Below, one piece after another: positions 17,559 through 25,023 of a stretch of 64,000 nucleotides of DNA. The position numbers were made by a program, and so were the translations under genes. The number at the start of each line of letters is the position of its first letter. The stretch's first letter is position 1. The notes under the pieces were generated by a model, which worked only from the letters and a program-made list of their open reading frames with translations, was not told the DNA's origin and did not search any database. Source of the stretch: Lachnospiraceae bacterium (lineage in GTDB: Bacteria > Bacillota > Clostridia > Lachnospirales > Lachnospiraceae); NCBI GenBank assembly GCA_021203465.1, contig JAJQBC010000069.1, forward strand, positions 1 through 64,000, given 5' to 3'.

Positions 17559-18743
17559 ATGCTGAAAAATAAATGCGTTGTCCTCGGCGTCACCGGGAGC
17601 ATCGCCGCCTATAAGATCGCATCCCTCGCGAGTTCGCTGAGAAAGCTGCACTGTGACGTGCAGGTCATCATGACGAAGAATGCGGAGCAGTTCATCACAC
17701 CGGTCACCTTCGAGACGCTGACCGGCCATAAATGCCTGACCGACACCTTCGACCGAAATTTCACCTTTGAGGTGGAGCATATCTCCGTCGCGAAGCGGGC
17801 GGATCTCGTGCTCGTGGCTCCGGCTACCGCCAATATCATCGGCAAGCTCGCGCACGGCATCGCAGATGACATGCTGACAACCACGGTTCTGGCCTGTCGC
17901 TGTCCGCTGCTGCTCTCCCCTGCAATGAACACCGCCATGTATGAAAATTCGGTCGTGCAGGACAATCTTGTCACATTAAAGCGCTATGGCTGGCAGATTA
18001 TCGAGCCGGCGAGCGGCCGTCTGGCTTGCGGCGATTCCGGAGCCGGAAAGATGCCGGAACCTGAGACGTTACTTTCCTATATTATCAGGGAACTCGCTTA
18101 TGAAAAAGATTTAAGCGGAAAGAAAATACTTGTCACCGCAGGACCCACGCAGGAAGCGATCGACCCGGTGCGTTACATCACGAACCATTCCAGCGGAAAG
18201 ATGGGCTATGCCATCGCGCGCGCCGCAATGCTGCGAGGCGCGGAGGTAACGCTCGTCACCGGTCCGACAGCCCTCACACCGCCGCCCTTTGTGGATGTCG
18301 TCCCTGTCGTCTCCGCGGACGACATGTTCCGCGAAGTGACGACACGCTTTCCCTTACAGGACGCGGTCATCAAGGCAGCCGCCGTTGCAGACTATGCGCC
18401 GACCACCGTCAGCAGTGAAAAGGTCAAGAAAAAAGAGGGTGATATGAGCATCCCCCTCAAGAGAACTCCCGACATTCTGCAATATCTCGGCGAACATCGC
18501 CGCGAAGAACAGCGCCTGTGCGGATTTTCGATGGAAACGGAACATATGCTGGAGAATTCCCGCGCAAAACTCGAGAAAAAACATGTGGACATGATCGCCG
18601 CGAACAACCTAAAGACGGACGGCGCCGGATTCGGCACCGATACAAACGTGATCACACTGATCACAAAGGCCGGAGCCGAGGAGTTGCCGCTCATGAGTAA
18701 AGATGAGGCGGCGCACAGGATACTGGACCGGCTGCTGCTCTAA
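17559..18743 (+). CDS. coaBC: Bifunctional phosphopantothenoylcysteine decarboxylase / phosphopantothenate--cysteine ligase
   Basis: 394 residues in two domains. The N-terminal flavin-dependent decarboxylase (CoaC, about 1-180) shows VLGVTGSIAAYK, the PASxNI-like loop APATANIIGKLAHGIADD and SPAMNTAMYEN with the PXMNXXMW-type motif. The C-terminal ligase (CoaB, about 185-394) shows ILVTAGPTQEAIDPVRYITN and NHSSGKMGYA. It makes 4'-phosphopantetheine from phosphopantothenate in two steps. Start ATG at 17559 has AAAAGGAGG upstream. The stop codon TAA at 18741-18743 is directly followed by palindromic repeat A1, which probably also ends the transcript. Confidence 0.96.
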   Translation: MLKNKCVVLGVTGSIAAYKIASLASSLRKLHCDVQVIMTKNAEQFITPVTFETLTGHKCLTDTFDRNFTFEVEHISVAKRADLVLVAPATANIIGKLAHGIADDMLTTTVLACRCPLLLSPAMNTAMYENSVVQDNLVTLKRYGWQIIEPASGRLACGDSGAGKMPEPETLLSYIIRELAYEKDLSGKKILVTAGPTQEAIDPVRYITNHSSGKMGYAIARAAMLRGAEVTLVTGPTALTPPPFVDVVPVVSADDMFREVTTRFPLQDAVIKAAAVADYAPTTVSSEKVKKKEGDMSIPLKRTPDILQYLGEHRREEQRLCGFSMETEHMLENSRAKLEKKHVDMIAANNLKTDGAGFGTDTNVITLITKAGAEELPLMSKDEAAHRILDRLLL

Positions 18744-18972
18744 GTTACTATTCAGAACAACAGGCCACAGACCGCCTTCTACGAAGGCTATATGCCGCTT
18801 ACGCGTCATATGTCTGAGGCTTGATGGTTCTCCGCTTCGCTCCGGTCCGCGCAAAGCAGACGTCCCCCGGACGTCTTGCGCCGTTCCGCCCATCTCGAAA
18901 TGAAAACACAGCCTTTAGCAGGTAAACCTGCACAGTCTGTCTTTTCATTTCGCTGCCGTTCTGAATTGTTAC
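18744..18972. repeat. Palindromic interspersed repeat, family A, copy A1
   Basis: About 229 bp between convergent coaBC and the ABC permease. Ends are inverted repeats: GTTACTATTCAGAAC (18744-18758) against GTTCTGAATTGTTAC (18958-18972). Inside are further hairpins: GCCTTC/GAAGGC (18774-18788), GCAGGT/ACCTGC (18918-18931) and a CG-rich module at about 18828-18883 with GACGTCC-CC-GGACGTC closed by GCGCAA/TTGCGC. Copies A2 (27333) and A3 (56319) share the scaffold, A4 (45291) is a short reversed form. The left end directly follows the coaBC stop; the right end contains the permease stop codon. May work as a bidirectional terminator or be a small mobile element. Confidence 0.88.
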
Positions 18973-19811
18973 TCCAAATTTAACTTTGTCGAGAGGATCC
19001 ACTCCGTCAGGATGTGATAAACCGCGGTCTCGACAGCTGCCCACAGGATGAGCGCAAGCATCACAATAATGCCAAAAATTTCGCTCGCCTCCATCAGCGC
19101 CTCAAACCATTGTAAATCAAAAGCCGCGAGAATCACGGCAAAGATCGCTCCCAGCATACCCGTCACGGCGCTGAGCGCCACGCTGATCCCCAGATAGCTG
19201 GCGAATGCGCCGATCACACGATGATTCTCGAAAAGCTGCCCGAGCGCCATCGCCGCATAGAGATGGTAGATATTACTCACCGTCGCAAAGAGGAAGAGAA
19301 TGACCGCCAGCACCGCCATCGCACACCACCAGAGCGGATCTTCGAGAAACAGGCTCCGAAATGCCTCCGCAATCCAGGAGAAAAGCCAACGCAGCTCCTT
19401 CATACAGAGAATCAGAAGTATAAAAGACAGCAGCCCCACAAGCGCGCTGACCACGCTGACCAGCAGGGCTGAGACCGCCTTGCCCATGATAAGTTGCCAA
19501 GTCTCGACGGGAAGCGTGAAGGCGAGGTAACCCTCCTCCTTCAGAAGTCCCTTCCAGAAACGCTGAATGATGAAAAGCAGGGTCAGGACACCCATGGCAA
19601 TCAGAATTCCAAAGAAAAGGACGCTCACCACCGTCGTCAGGACATCTCCGCCCAGACTCACAAACAGCTCATAGAGCATCGTATTGTCATCAGAAAAAGT
19701 CGCGTCGGTCGCAAGCCCAAACAGCAGCGAAACAATCGGTGCGAGAATCCATAATGGAATAAAGGCCCTGGAAATCGAACGCATATCATATTTGATCAGT
19801 TTTCCCAGCAT
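18969..19811 (-). CDS. ABC transporter permease, ABC-2 type
   Basis: 280 residues starting MLGKLIKYDMRSISRAFIPL, a usual start for ABC-2 type export permeases. Six hydrophobic segments are visible, roughly at residues 17-35, 55-80, 108-133, 158-180, 205-230 and 243-265. It pairs with the ATPase encoded immediately upstream: the ATPase stop codon is directly followed by this ATG. The substrate is unknown; similar pairs in Firmicutes export lipids, peptides or antibiotics. Its stop codon lies inside the terminal repeat of element A1. Confidence 0.85.
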   Translation of the reverse strand: MLGKLIKYDMRSISRAFIPLWILAPIVSLLFGLATDATFSDDNTMLYELFVSLGGDVLTTVVSVLFFGILIAMGVLTLLFIIQRFWKGLLKEEGYLAFTLPVETWQLIMGKAVSALLVSVVSALVGLLSFILLILCMKELRWLFSWIAEAFRSLFLEDPLWWCAMAVLAVILFLFATVSNIYHLYAAMALGQLFENHRVIGAFASYLGISVALSAVTGMLGAIFAVILAAFDLQWFEALMEASEIFGIIVMLALILWAAVETAVYHILTEWILSTKLNLE

Positions 19812-20531
19812 CTAACGCACACCACCCTCATACAGGTTCATCCGGAATTGCTCCCGGAAGACCTCATCCACAGATTTTCCCTCTTTTTCACGCAGGTCAT
19901 CCGCGCTCTCATGGCAGAGAAGCTGCCCCTTCTGCAGGAAAATCACCTCATCCAGCACCTTCTCCACATCCGCAATCAGGTGCGTACTGATCAGCACCGT
20001 CGCCTCCGGATTGTAATTATTTAAAATTGTCGTCAGGATAAAATCCCGCGCTGCCGGGTCGACGCCCGCGATCGGCTCATCGAAAAGATAGAGCTTCGCT
20101 CTGCGGCTCATGACCAGAATCAGCTGCACCTTCTCCTGCGTCCCTTTCGAGAGCGACCTCATCTTAAGCCGCGGATCGATGGAAAGCGCCGCGCACATCC
20201 CCACCGCACGCCCCTCATCGAAATCCTCGTAGAAGTCATGAAACAGCCCGATCAGATCTTTCACCTGCATCCAATCGGAAAAATAAGGCTTATCCGGCAG
20301 ATAGCTGACAATAGACTTCGTGTAGACGCCCGGCTCCTGCCCACAGATTCGCAGCGCGCCGCCCTCCGGTTTCAGCAAGCCGTTCAAAATCTTGATCAGC
20401 GTCGTCTTGCCCGAACCATTCGGCCCGAGCAGGCCGATAATCCTCCCGCTCTCAAGCTCGAGAGTCACGCCGCGCAGGGCGGGCGTCCTTCCATAGCTCT
20501 TCCACAAATCCCGGCACTGTACCGTTATCAT
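19812..20531 (-). CDS. ABC transporter ATP-binding protein
   Basis: 239 residues with the full ABC ATPase set: Walker A GPNGSGKTT (about 36-44), a signature segment SLSKGTQEKVQLIL, Walker B KLYLFDEP and an H-loop in LISTHLI. The signature reads SKGTQ in place of LSGGQ, a change often seen in ABC-2 exporters such as the BcrA/YtrB group. Ribosome binding site GGAGGG precedes the ATG. It forms a two-gene operon with the permease at 18969-19811. Confidence 0.92.
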   Translation of the reverse strand: MITVQCRDLWKSYGRTPALRGVTLELESGRIIGLLGPNGSGKTTLIKILNGLLKPEGGALRICGQEPGVYTKSIVSYLPDKPYFSDWMQVKDLIGLFHDFYEDFDEGRAVGMCAALSIDPRLKMRSLSKGTQEKVQLILVMSRRAKLYLFDEPIAGVDPAARDFILTTILNNYNPEATVLISTHLIADVEKVLDEVIFLQKGQLLCHESADDLREKEGKSVDEVFREQFRMNLYEGGVR

Positions 20532-20555
20532 GTACTGCCCTCCGTATGAAATCTC

Positions 20556-21737
20556 TTATCTGTACGCATAAGTCTTTCGCGCCACGCCCAGCTCCTCGTT
20601 CGCGGGAATCACATGAATCTTCACCGGGGAATCCGGCGCGGAGATCACCGCATTTTCCGTACAGGAAACATTTTTCTCCGGATCAAGCAGAACACCCATG
20701 TGCCGGAGCTGATCGCATACAATGCGGCGCACGTTCGTACCGTGCTCCCCGATCCCGCCGGTAAAGACCAGATGATCAAGTCCTCCGAGCTCCGCGTAAT
20801 AAGCGCCAATATAGCGGACAATACCGTTGCAGAAGACGTCGATCGCGAGCTGCGCACGCTCATTGCCCTGCTCCGCCGCCGCGGTGACATCGCGCAGGTC
20901 GCCGCTGACGCCCGAAATGCCCAGCAGGCCGCCGTGCTTCGTCAATCCCTCCAAAATCTCATCCAGCTCCACTCCTTCCTTCAGCAAATACGGAATGATA
21001 AAAGGATCCATGTCACCGCTACGGCTCGACTGGATCAGCCCCGCCTGCAGAGATAGGCCAAAGCTCGTGTCCACACTCTTTCCCTCATCGATCGCACAGA
21101 GAGAACCGCTTCCGCCCAGATGGCAGGAGATCGTCTTGCCGGTAGAGCCGTAGAGTTCCGTCAGCGTCTCCGAGACATAACTGTGGGACGCGCCGTGATA
21201 ACCCATGCGCTCGATGCCATATTTCTCATGCCATTCCCACGGAATACCGTAGACTTTCCGCTCCAGCGGAATCGTCTGGTGAAAAGCCGTCTCAAACGCG
21301 CCGACCAGCATCGCGTCCGGCGTCAATTTCTGAAACTGCCGGATCGCCTCGAGATAGGGAATATTGTGCGCGGGTGCAACGACGAGATACTCCTCCATGC
21401 CCCGCAGCACCTCCGGTGTCAGCTCGTGGATACCATAGTAATTCTTCGAGAGCACTGTCTTGAAGCCAATCCGTTCGAGCTCCTTCAGCTCCTTCAGACT
21501 CCCGTGCCCCGGATCCAGCAGGCAATCGAGGAACATCTGGATGCCCTCCGTGTAAGTCGGGATCGAGAGCCCTTCCCGATCGATCCGGAAGCCGTCCGGT
21601 TTGCGGAAGTGGAAGATCGCGCTGTCGCTGCTCCCGACGCGCTCCACGCGCCCCTCCGCAAGTACCTGATCGCCTGGCATATTAAAAAGCTTAAACTTCA
21701 GGGAAGTACTCCCCGCGTTGCAAACCAGTATTTTCAT
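20556..21737 (-). CDS. ackA: Acetate/propionate kinase family protein, divergent
   Basis: 393 residues of the acetokinase family, starting MKILVCNAGSTSLKFKLFNM. The ATP and substrate motifs are present but altered: GYHGASHSYV (usual FHGTSH), HLGGSGS (usual HLGNGAS) and SRSGDMDP, with IPANEELGVAR near the end containing the conserved Glu. The enzyme interconverts acetyl phosphate and acetate with ATP formation. No phosphotransacetylase gene is adjacent. The changes suggest a divergent branch that could prefer another short acyl group. GAAGGAGA precedes the ATG and a clear promoter lies at 21788-21816. Confidence 0.85.
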   Translation of the reverse strand: MKILVCNAGSTSLKFKLFNMPGDQVLAEGRVERVGSSDSAIFHFRKPDGFRIDREGLSIPTYTEGIQMFLDCLLDPGHGSLKELKELERIGFKTVLSKNYYGIHELTPEVLRGMEEYLVVAPAHNIPYLEAIRQFQKLTPDAMLVGAFETAFHQTIPLERKVYGIPWEWHEKYGIERMGYHGASHSYVSETLTELYGSTGKTISCHLGGSGSLCAIDEGKSVDTSFGLSLQAGLIQSSRSGDMDPFIIPYLLKEGVELDEILEGLTKHGGLLGISGVSGDLRDVTAAAEQGNERAQLAIDVFCNGIVRYIGAYYAELGGLDHLVFTGGIGEHGTNVRRIVCDQLRHMGVLLDPEKNVSCTENAVISAPDSPVKIHVIPANEELGVARKTYAYR

Positions 21738-21787
21738 CGTGTCAGTAATCTCCTTCTAGTCTTAAAAATCCCCAAAAATATGGATTT

Positions 21788-21816
21788 AGTATAGCAAAAA
21801 ATAACTTTATATGCAA
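21788..21816 (-). promoter_or_regulatory. Promoter of the acetate kinase gene
   Basis: On the minus strand TTGCAT (21811-21816), a 17-bp spacer, TATACT (21788-21793). The predicted start near 21781 leaves a leader of about 45 bases before the ATG at 21737. Confidence 0.75.
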
Positions 21817-21842
21817 TATTTGTGAAAAGTTCCACAAACCTG

Positions 21843-21871
21843 TTGCATTATTCACAAGGATGTGCTATCAT
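21843..21871 (+). promoter_or_regulatory. Promoter of the THF riboswitch-folT transcript
   Basis: TTGCAT (21843-21848), a 17-bp spacer and TATCAT (21866-21871). Transcription would start near 21878, just before the riboswitch begins. Confidence 0.75.
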
Positions 21872-21885
21872 TTTGCCAAGTAAAT

Positions 21886-21989
21886 AATAGCGAAGTAGAA
21901 TCTTACGCGTTAAGTATCCGTGGATGGGGAGTTGCCGCGGAACGAAAAGCCGAAAGGCTTGCGGTGTTTGATTCGCGCCCGTTGCTACA
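21886..21989 (+). ncRNA. Tetrahydrofolate (THF) riboswitch
   Basis: The sequence GTAGAATCTTACGCGTTAAG (21895-21914), then GGATGGGGAGTTGCCGCGG, an AAAGCCGAAAGGCTT hairpin (21946-21960), GCGGTGTTTGATTCGCGCCC and a closing GTTGCT follows the THF (folT) riboswitch order of conserved segments, including CGCGUUAAG and GGAUGGG. GAATC and GATTC pair across the element. It lies between a good promoter and folT, the standard location. In known cases ligand binding lowers expression of the folate transporter. About 120 bases (21990-22111) between the riboswitch and the start codon hold small hairpins, one of them GGAG-GAAT-CTCC at 22048-22059, whose role is unclear. Confidence 0.9.
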
Positions 21990-22111
21990 TATGAGTACAT
22001 CTCAGATGTGGTGCCAGTATTATTTATGACAGGTCACTTATCGTAGCGGAGGAATCTCCTGCACAGCAGTATTCCCCGTACCCTGCATTTCATCGTGGAG
22101 GTGTATTTTTT

Positions 22112-22666
22112 ATGCAGATTTCCAAAGAAGCTCTGAATTTTAAGAGTCAGGTACAAAACCTGTGCAAAGTCCAGAATCTGTGTATCTGCGGCTTTCTCAT
22201 CGCCCTTTATGTGGTGCTGTCCCTCTTCAACATTCCGATCTCGGAGATCATTGAAATCCGCATCGGCTTTCTGGCCTTCATTGCCGCCGGTATGATCGGC
22301 GGGCCGGTCATGGGCTTCACGGTCGGTTTCCTCGGAGACGTACTGAACTGCTTCATCCGCGGATTCGCCTATTTCCCAGGCTTTTCCCTCAGCTACGCGC
22401 TCGTCGGCGCGCTCTGCGGCTTGGTACTCTACCGCTCCAGAATCTCAAAGGCGCGCGCAGCAGCCTGCGCTTTCGTCGAGTTCCTCATCAGTGTCACACT
22501 GACTTCGACCTGGCTCTATTTCATGTACGGAACGCCTCTGAGCGTCCTGCTGACGAGTCGGCTCATCAAGTGCACAGTGAACTTTTTTGTGAATATTGTA
22601 ATCATCTATGTCTTTCTGGAGGCTTTTCAGCGAATCCTACACGTGGCGATGCCCGCGCGAAGATAG
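22112..22666 (+). CDS. folT: Folate ECF transporter S component FolT
   Basis: 184 residues with about six hydrophobic helices. IRIGFLAFIAAGMIGGPVMG and GFLGDVLNCF are typical of FolT-family S components, which capture folate and use a shared energising module (EcfAA'T) encoded elsewhere. The assignment to folate is backed by the THF riboswitch in its leader. GTGGAGGTG lies about 10 bp before the ATG. It is a single-gene unit ending near the terminator at 22760-22802. The N-terminal 30 residues are longer than usual and contain a short repeated phrase (VQNLCKVQNLC). Confidence 0.93.
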   Translation: MQISKEALNFKSQVQNLCKVQNLCICGFLIALYVVLSLFNIPISEIIEIRIGFLAFIAAGMIGGPVMGFTVGFLGDVLNCFIRGFAYFPGFSLSYALVGALCGLVLYRSRISKARAAACAFVEFLISVTLTSTWLYFMYGTPLSVLLTSRLIKCTVNFFVNIVIIYVFLEAFQRILHVAMPARR

Positions 22667-22759
22667 CGCTCTTCGATGCATCCGGCCGCAGGCGGCATAG
22701 CTTCCTGCGAATGCCACGCTGAAAAACTACATTAAACTCCCTTATAAAGAGAAAATACG

Positions 22760-22802
22760 CAAAAATGCCGCTGACCGTCTATACAAGTCACGCGGCATTT
22801 TC
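22760..22802. terminator. Bidirectional terminator between folT and cbiK
   Basis: AAAATGCCGC (22762-22771) and GCGGCATTTT (22792-22801) are exact reverse complements around a loop that itself contains TGAC/GTCA. A-run on the left and T-run on the right suit both convergent genes. Confidence 0.82.
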
Positions 22803-22845
22803 CATTCCGGCAGAATTACAGTTTTCCGCCTGCATCTGCTCGTCC

Positions 22846-23640
22846 TCACTCCTGCGCCTGCAGCGCCGCCTTCGCGTGCTCCGCGTAGAGCCTCCGGATG
22901 CCCTCATATTCTCCCATGCCTTTCAACACACATTCTACCTCAAAACCCTCTGCGCGAAAACGCTCCCGCCAAGAATCCTCCGGCCCCGACATATCGTTCA
23001 TCGCGTGATCCCCTGCCACGACCATAAAGGGTGCCAGAATTACCCTTTTTGCTCCATAGGCTTTCACAAGCTTTACCAGCGACTCGAAGGAAGGATAAGC
23101 CTCGACCGTTCCGACAAAGACATTCGGATAACCCATATCCTTGAACCTGTAATCCAGCGCCGCATAGACAGGATTGACATAGTGCAGCGTCCCATGCCCC
23201 ATAAACACCAGCGCCTCATCCGCCGCAAGCGGCCCGCACTCCTCCATCAGAGCGCTGACGACCGCGCGGGAATCCTCCTCGCTGGTCAGCAGCGGTGTTC
23301 CCATATAAATATGCGCAAAACGATCCGCATAGGCCATGATTTCCGCTGCCATGCCGTCATTCTCAATGCCGTTGATTACATGCGTCGGCTGCGCAAGCAG
23401 TTCCCTGATTCCATCCGACAGCATCCTCTCCATGGCCTCCTGCACGGTGTCAATCTGCACGCCGTCCCTTTTTTTCAGTTTTCGGATAATCATGCCGCTC
23501 GTCCACGCCCGGTACAGACACCGCTCCGGAAATGCCTCCGCAAGCTGCCGCTCGATCGCGTCAATGTTTTTTTCTCTGGTCTCATTAACACTTGTACCAA
23601 AACTGACCACCAGAAGCCCTTTGTCTTTTGTCCCGTCCAT
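22846..23640 (-). CDS. cbiK: Sirohydrochlorin cobaltochelatase CbiK
   Basis: 264 residues of the anaerobic cobalt chelatase family. GLLVVSFGTSVNETREKNI at the N-terminus, MGHGT in the middle and MVVAGDHAMNDMSG later carry the His residues that bind the metal in CbiK. It inserts cobalt into sirohydrochlorin early in anaerobic cobalamin synthesis. No other cobalamin gene lies nearby, and no signal peptide is seen, so it is a cytosolic form. It is transcribed away from the DUF6465-like gene. Confidence 0.92.
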   Translation of the reverse strand: MDGTKDKGLLVVSFGTSVNETREKNIDAIERQLAEAFPERCLYRAWTSGMIIRKLKKRDGVQIDTVQEAMERMLSDGIRELLAQPTHVINGIENDGMAAEIMAYADRFAHIYMGTPLLTSEEDSRAVVSALMEECGPLAADEALVFMGHGTLHYVNPVYAALDYRFKDMGYPNVFVGTVEAYPSFESLVKLVKAYGAKRVILAPFMVVAGDHAMNDMSGPEDSWRERFRAEGFEVECVLKGMGEYEGIRRLYAEHAKAALQAQE

Positions 23641-23744
23641 CGCCTGTCCTCCTGCACCAGAACTTAAATCATTTTTATCCTACCACAGACTTTCCAAAAT
23701 GAACAGTGCAAAACCGACGGAAAATGCCCCGTAATAGCCGCAAT

Positions 23745-23773
23745 TTGACAAAACAGCCATTTCCCACTACAAT
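23745..23773 (+). promoter_or_regulatory. Promoter of the DUF6465-like gene
   Basis: TTGACA (23745-23750), exactly 17 bp, TACAAT (23768-23773): a near-consensus sigma-A promoter. Start expected near 23780, 44 bases before the ATG. Confidence 0.82.
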
Positions 23774-23823
23774 AAAGCCGTTGGCAGATACATCATGCCC
23801 ACAGTGAGGAGGAAAAATCAATC

Positions 23824-24093
23824 ATGACAAAACAGGCAACAAAAACTACCGATAAATCGATGAAGAAAGAGAAAAAGGCCGCGAGAAAAGCCAAATCGAC
23901 GATCTGCGTGGAAATGGGCGATCTGAGCGTGGATGTCTCCGGCGTCAGGGACGCGGTAAAGAAAGCCGTGAAGGCACAGGGGCTTGATGCCCAGGATCTG
24001 AAAGTCTACATCAACACAGCAGAGCAGGCTGCCTACTACACGGTTGACGGGCAGGGCGACGAGAGCTTCCGGATCGATCTAAAAACGCTGTAA
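23824..24093 (+). CDS. Small basic protein, DUF6465-like
   Basis: 89 residues. A Lys-rich N-terminal tail (about residues 1-26, with KKEKKAARKAK) is followed by a compact domain (about 28-89) with VEMGDLSVDVSGVRDAVKKA and LKVYINTAEQAAYYTVDGQG. This tail-plus-small-domain layout matches DUF6465 proteins, which are widespread in Lachnospiraceae and have no known function. AGTGAGGAGG lies upstream of the ATG and the promoter is strong, so the protein may be abundant. The basic tail hints at nucleic acid binding, but that is only inference. Confidence 0.75.
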   Translation: MTKQATKTTDKSMKKEKKAARKAKSTICVEMGDLSVDVSGVRDAVKKAVKAQGLDAQDLKVYINTAEQAAYYTVDGQGDESFRIDLKTL

Positions 24094-24100
24094 GTTTTTC

Positions 24101-24129
24101 TTGCAAAATTCCTTCGCATCCTGTAAGAT
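24101..24129 (+). promoter_or_regulatory. Promoter of the ZTP riboswitch-purine transcript
   Basis: TTGCAA (24101-24106), 17 bp, TAAGAT (24124-24129). It starts 8 bp after the stop of the previous gene. Transcription would start near 24136. Confidence 0.7.
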
Positions 24130-24132
24130 AGT

Positions 24133-24232
24133 TGCGAAAGAGCCGTGCGACTGGCGGAAACGGGCAAGGAGCCCGCGCAGGAGCACCTGTGGGGAGCGCG
24201 GCGATACAAAAGATACGCCGACCGCCTGGGCA
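24133..24232 (+). ncRNA. ZTP (pfl motif) riboswitch
   Basis: The conserved blocks of the pfl motif appear in order: CCGTGCGACTGGCGGAAAC (24153-24171), TGGGGAGCGCGGCG (24190-24203) and CCGCCTGGGCA (24222-24232). It stands directly before the two genes for the last steps of IMP synthesis, the usual setting of ZTP riboswitches, which sense ZMP/ZTP build-up when 10-formyl-THF is short. The 3' block CCGCCTG is also the left arm of the terminator at 24221-24266, so ligand binding should prevent termination and turn the genes on. Confidence 0.93.
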
Positions 24233-24266
24233 CATGTAAGACAGCCATGTGTTCAGGCGGTTTTTG
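24221..24266 (+). terminator. Riboswitch-controlled terminator
   Basis: CCGCCTG (24222-24228) pairs with CAGGCGG (24254-24260), with CACATG/CATGTG inside (24231-24236 and 24245-24250), followed by TTTTT. The left arm is part of the ZTP aptamer, so aptamer and terminator are mutually exclusive. Confidence 0.9.
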
Positions 24267-24295
24267 CATGCATTCTCAGCCAAAAGGAGGACCAC

Positions 24296-25009
24296 ATGAA
24301 AGCATTATCTCTCGAACAGGAGCTGAAATCCAACGCCTACCCCGGGCGCGGCATCGTCATCGGCCGCACGCCCGACGGAACGCGCGCTGTCGCCGCCTAC
24401 TTTATCATGGGGCGCAGCACGAACAGCCGCAACCGCGTCTTCGTGGAGGACGGCGAGGGCATCCGTACTCAGGCCTTCGACCCGTCAAAGATGGAGGATC
24501 CGAGTCTCATCATCTACGCTCCGGTACGCGTACTCGATGATCGCACCATCGTCACGAACGGCGACCAGACCGACACGATCTACGACGGACTGCAAAAAGG
24601 ACTTAGTTTTGAACAGTCTCTTCGCTCCCGTTGCTTCGAGCCGGACGCGCCAAACTATACGCCCCGGATCTCCGGCATCCTTGAAATAAAAAACGGCACG
24701 TTCGACTACGCGATGTCAATCCTGAAAAGTAATGACGGTGACCCGGATTCCTGCCAGCGCTTCACCTTTAGCTACGAAAATCCAAAGGCGGGCGAGGGAC
24801 ATTTCCTGCACACCTACCTGCACGACGGAAACCCGCTGCCGAGCTTCGCGGGCGAACCGAAGACCGTCGCCATCCCGGACGATATTGACGCGCTCGCAGA
24901 GCTTCTCTGGAACAGCCTGAATGCGGACAACAAGGTTTCCCTCTTCGTGCGCAGCATCTGCATCGCGGACGGAACATACGAGACCCGCATTGTAAACAAA
25001 AATCGTTAA
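24296..25009 (+). CDS. IMP cyclohydrolase (PurO-like, stand-alone)
   Basis: 237 residues of the IMP cyclohydrolase family first known from archaea (PurO). AYFIMGRSTNSRNRVFV near the N-terminus and NYTPRISGIL in the middle are family marks. It closes FAICAR to IMP, the last step of purine synthesis. The ORF is open from 24101, but the upstream part is the riboswitch; the ATG at 24296 has AAAGGAGGACC and is the clear start. It is followed after 14 bp by the AICAR transformylase gene, so the two halves of the usual bifunctional PurH are separate proteins, and the cyclohydrolase half is of the unrelated archaeal type. Confidence 0.88.
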   Translation: MKALSLEQELKSNAYPGRGIVIGRTPDGTRAVAAYFIMGRSTNSRNRVFVEDGEGIRTQAFDPSKMEDPSLIIYAPVRVLDDRTIVTNGDQTDTIYDGLQKGLSFEQSLRSRCFEPDAPNYTPRISGILEIKNGTFDYAMSILKSNDGDPDSCQRFTFSYENPKAGEGHFLHTYLHDGNPLPSFAGEPKTVAIPDDIDALAELLWNSLNADNKVSLFVRSICIADGTYETRIVNKNR

Positions 25010-25023
25010 AGGAGGATTGGAAA

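Noticed and set aside
24101-24295. N-terminal extension of the IMP cyclohydrolase (frame open from 24101)
   Set aside because: This stretch is the ZTP riboswitch and its terminator; the ATG at 24296 has a strong ribosome binding site and matches the family start.
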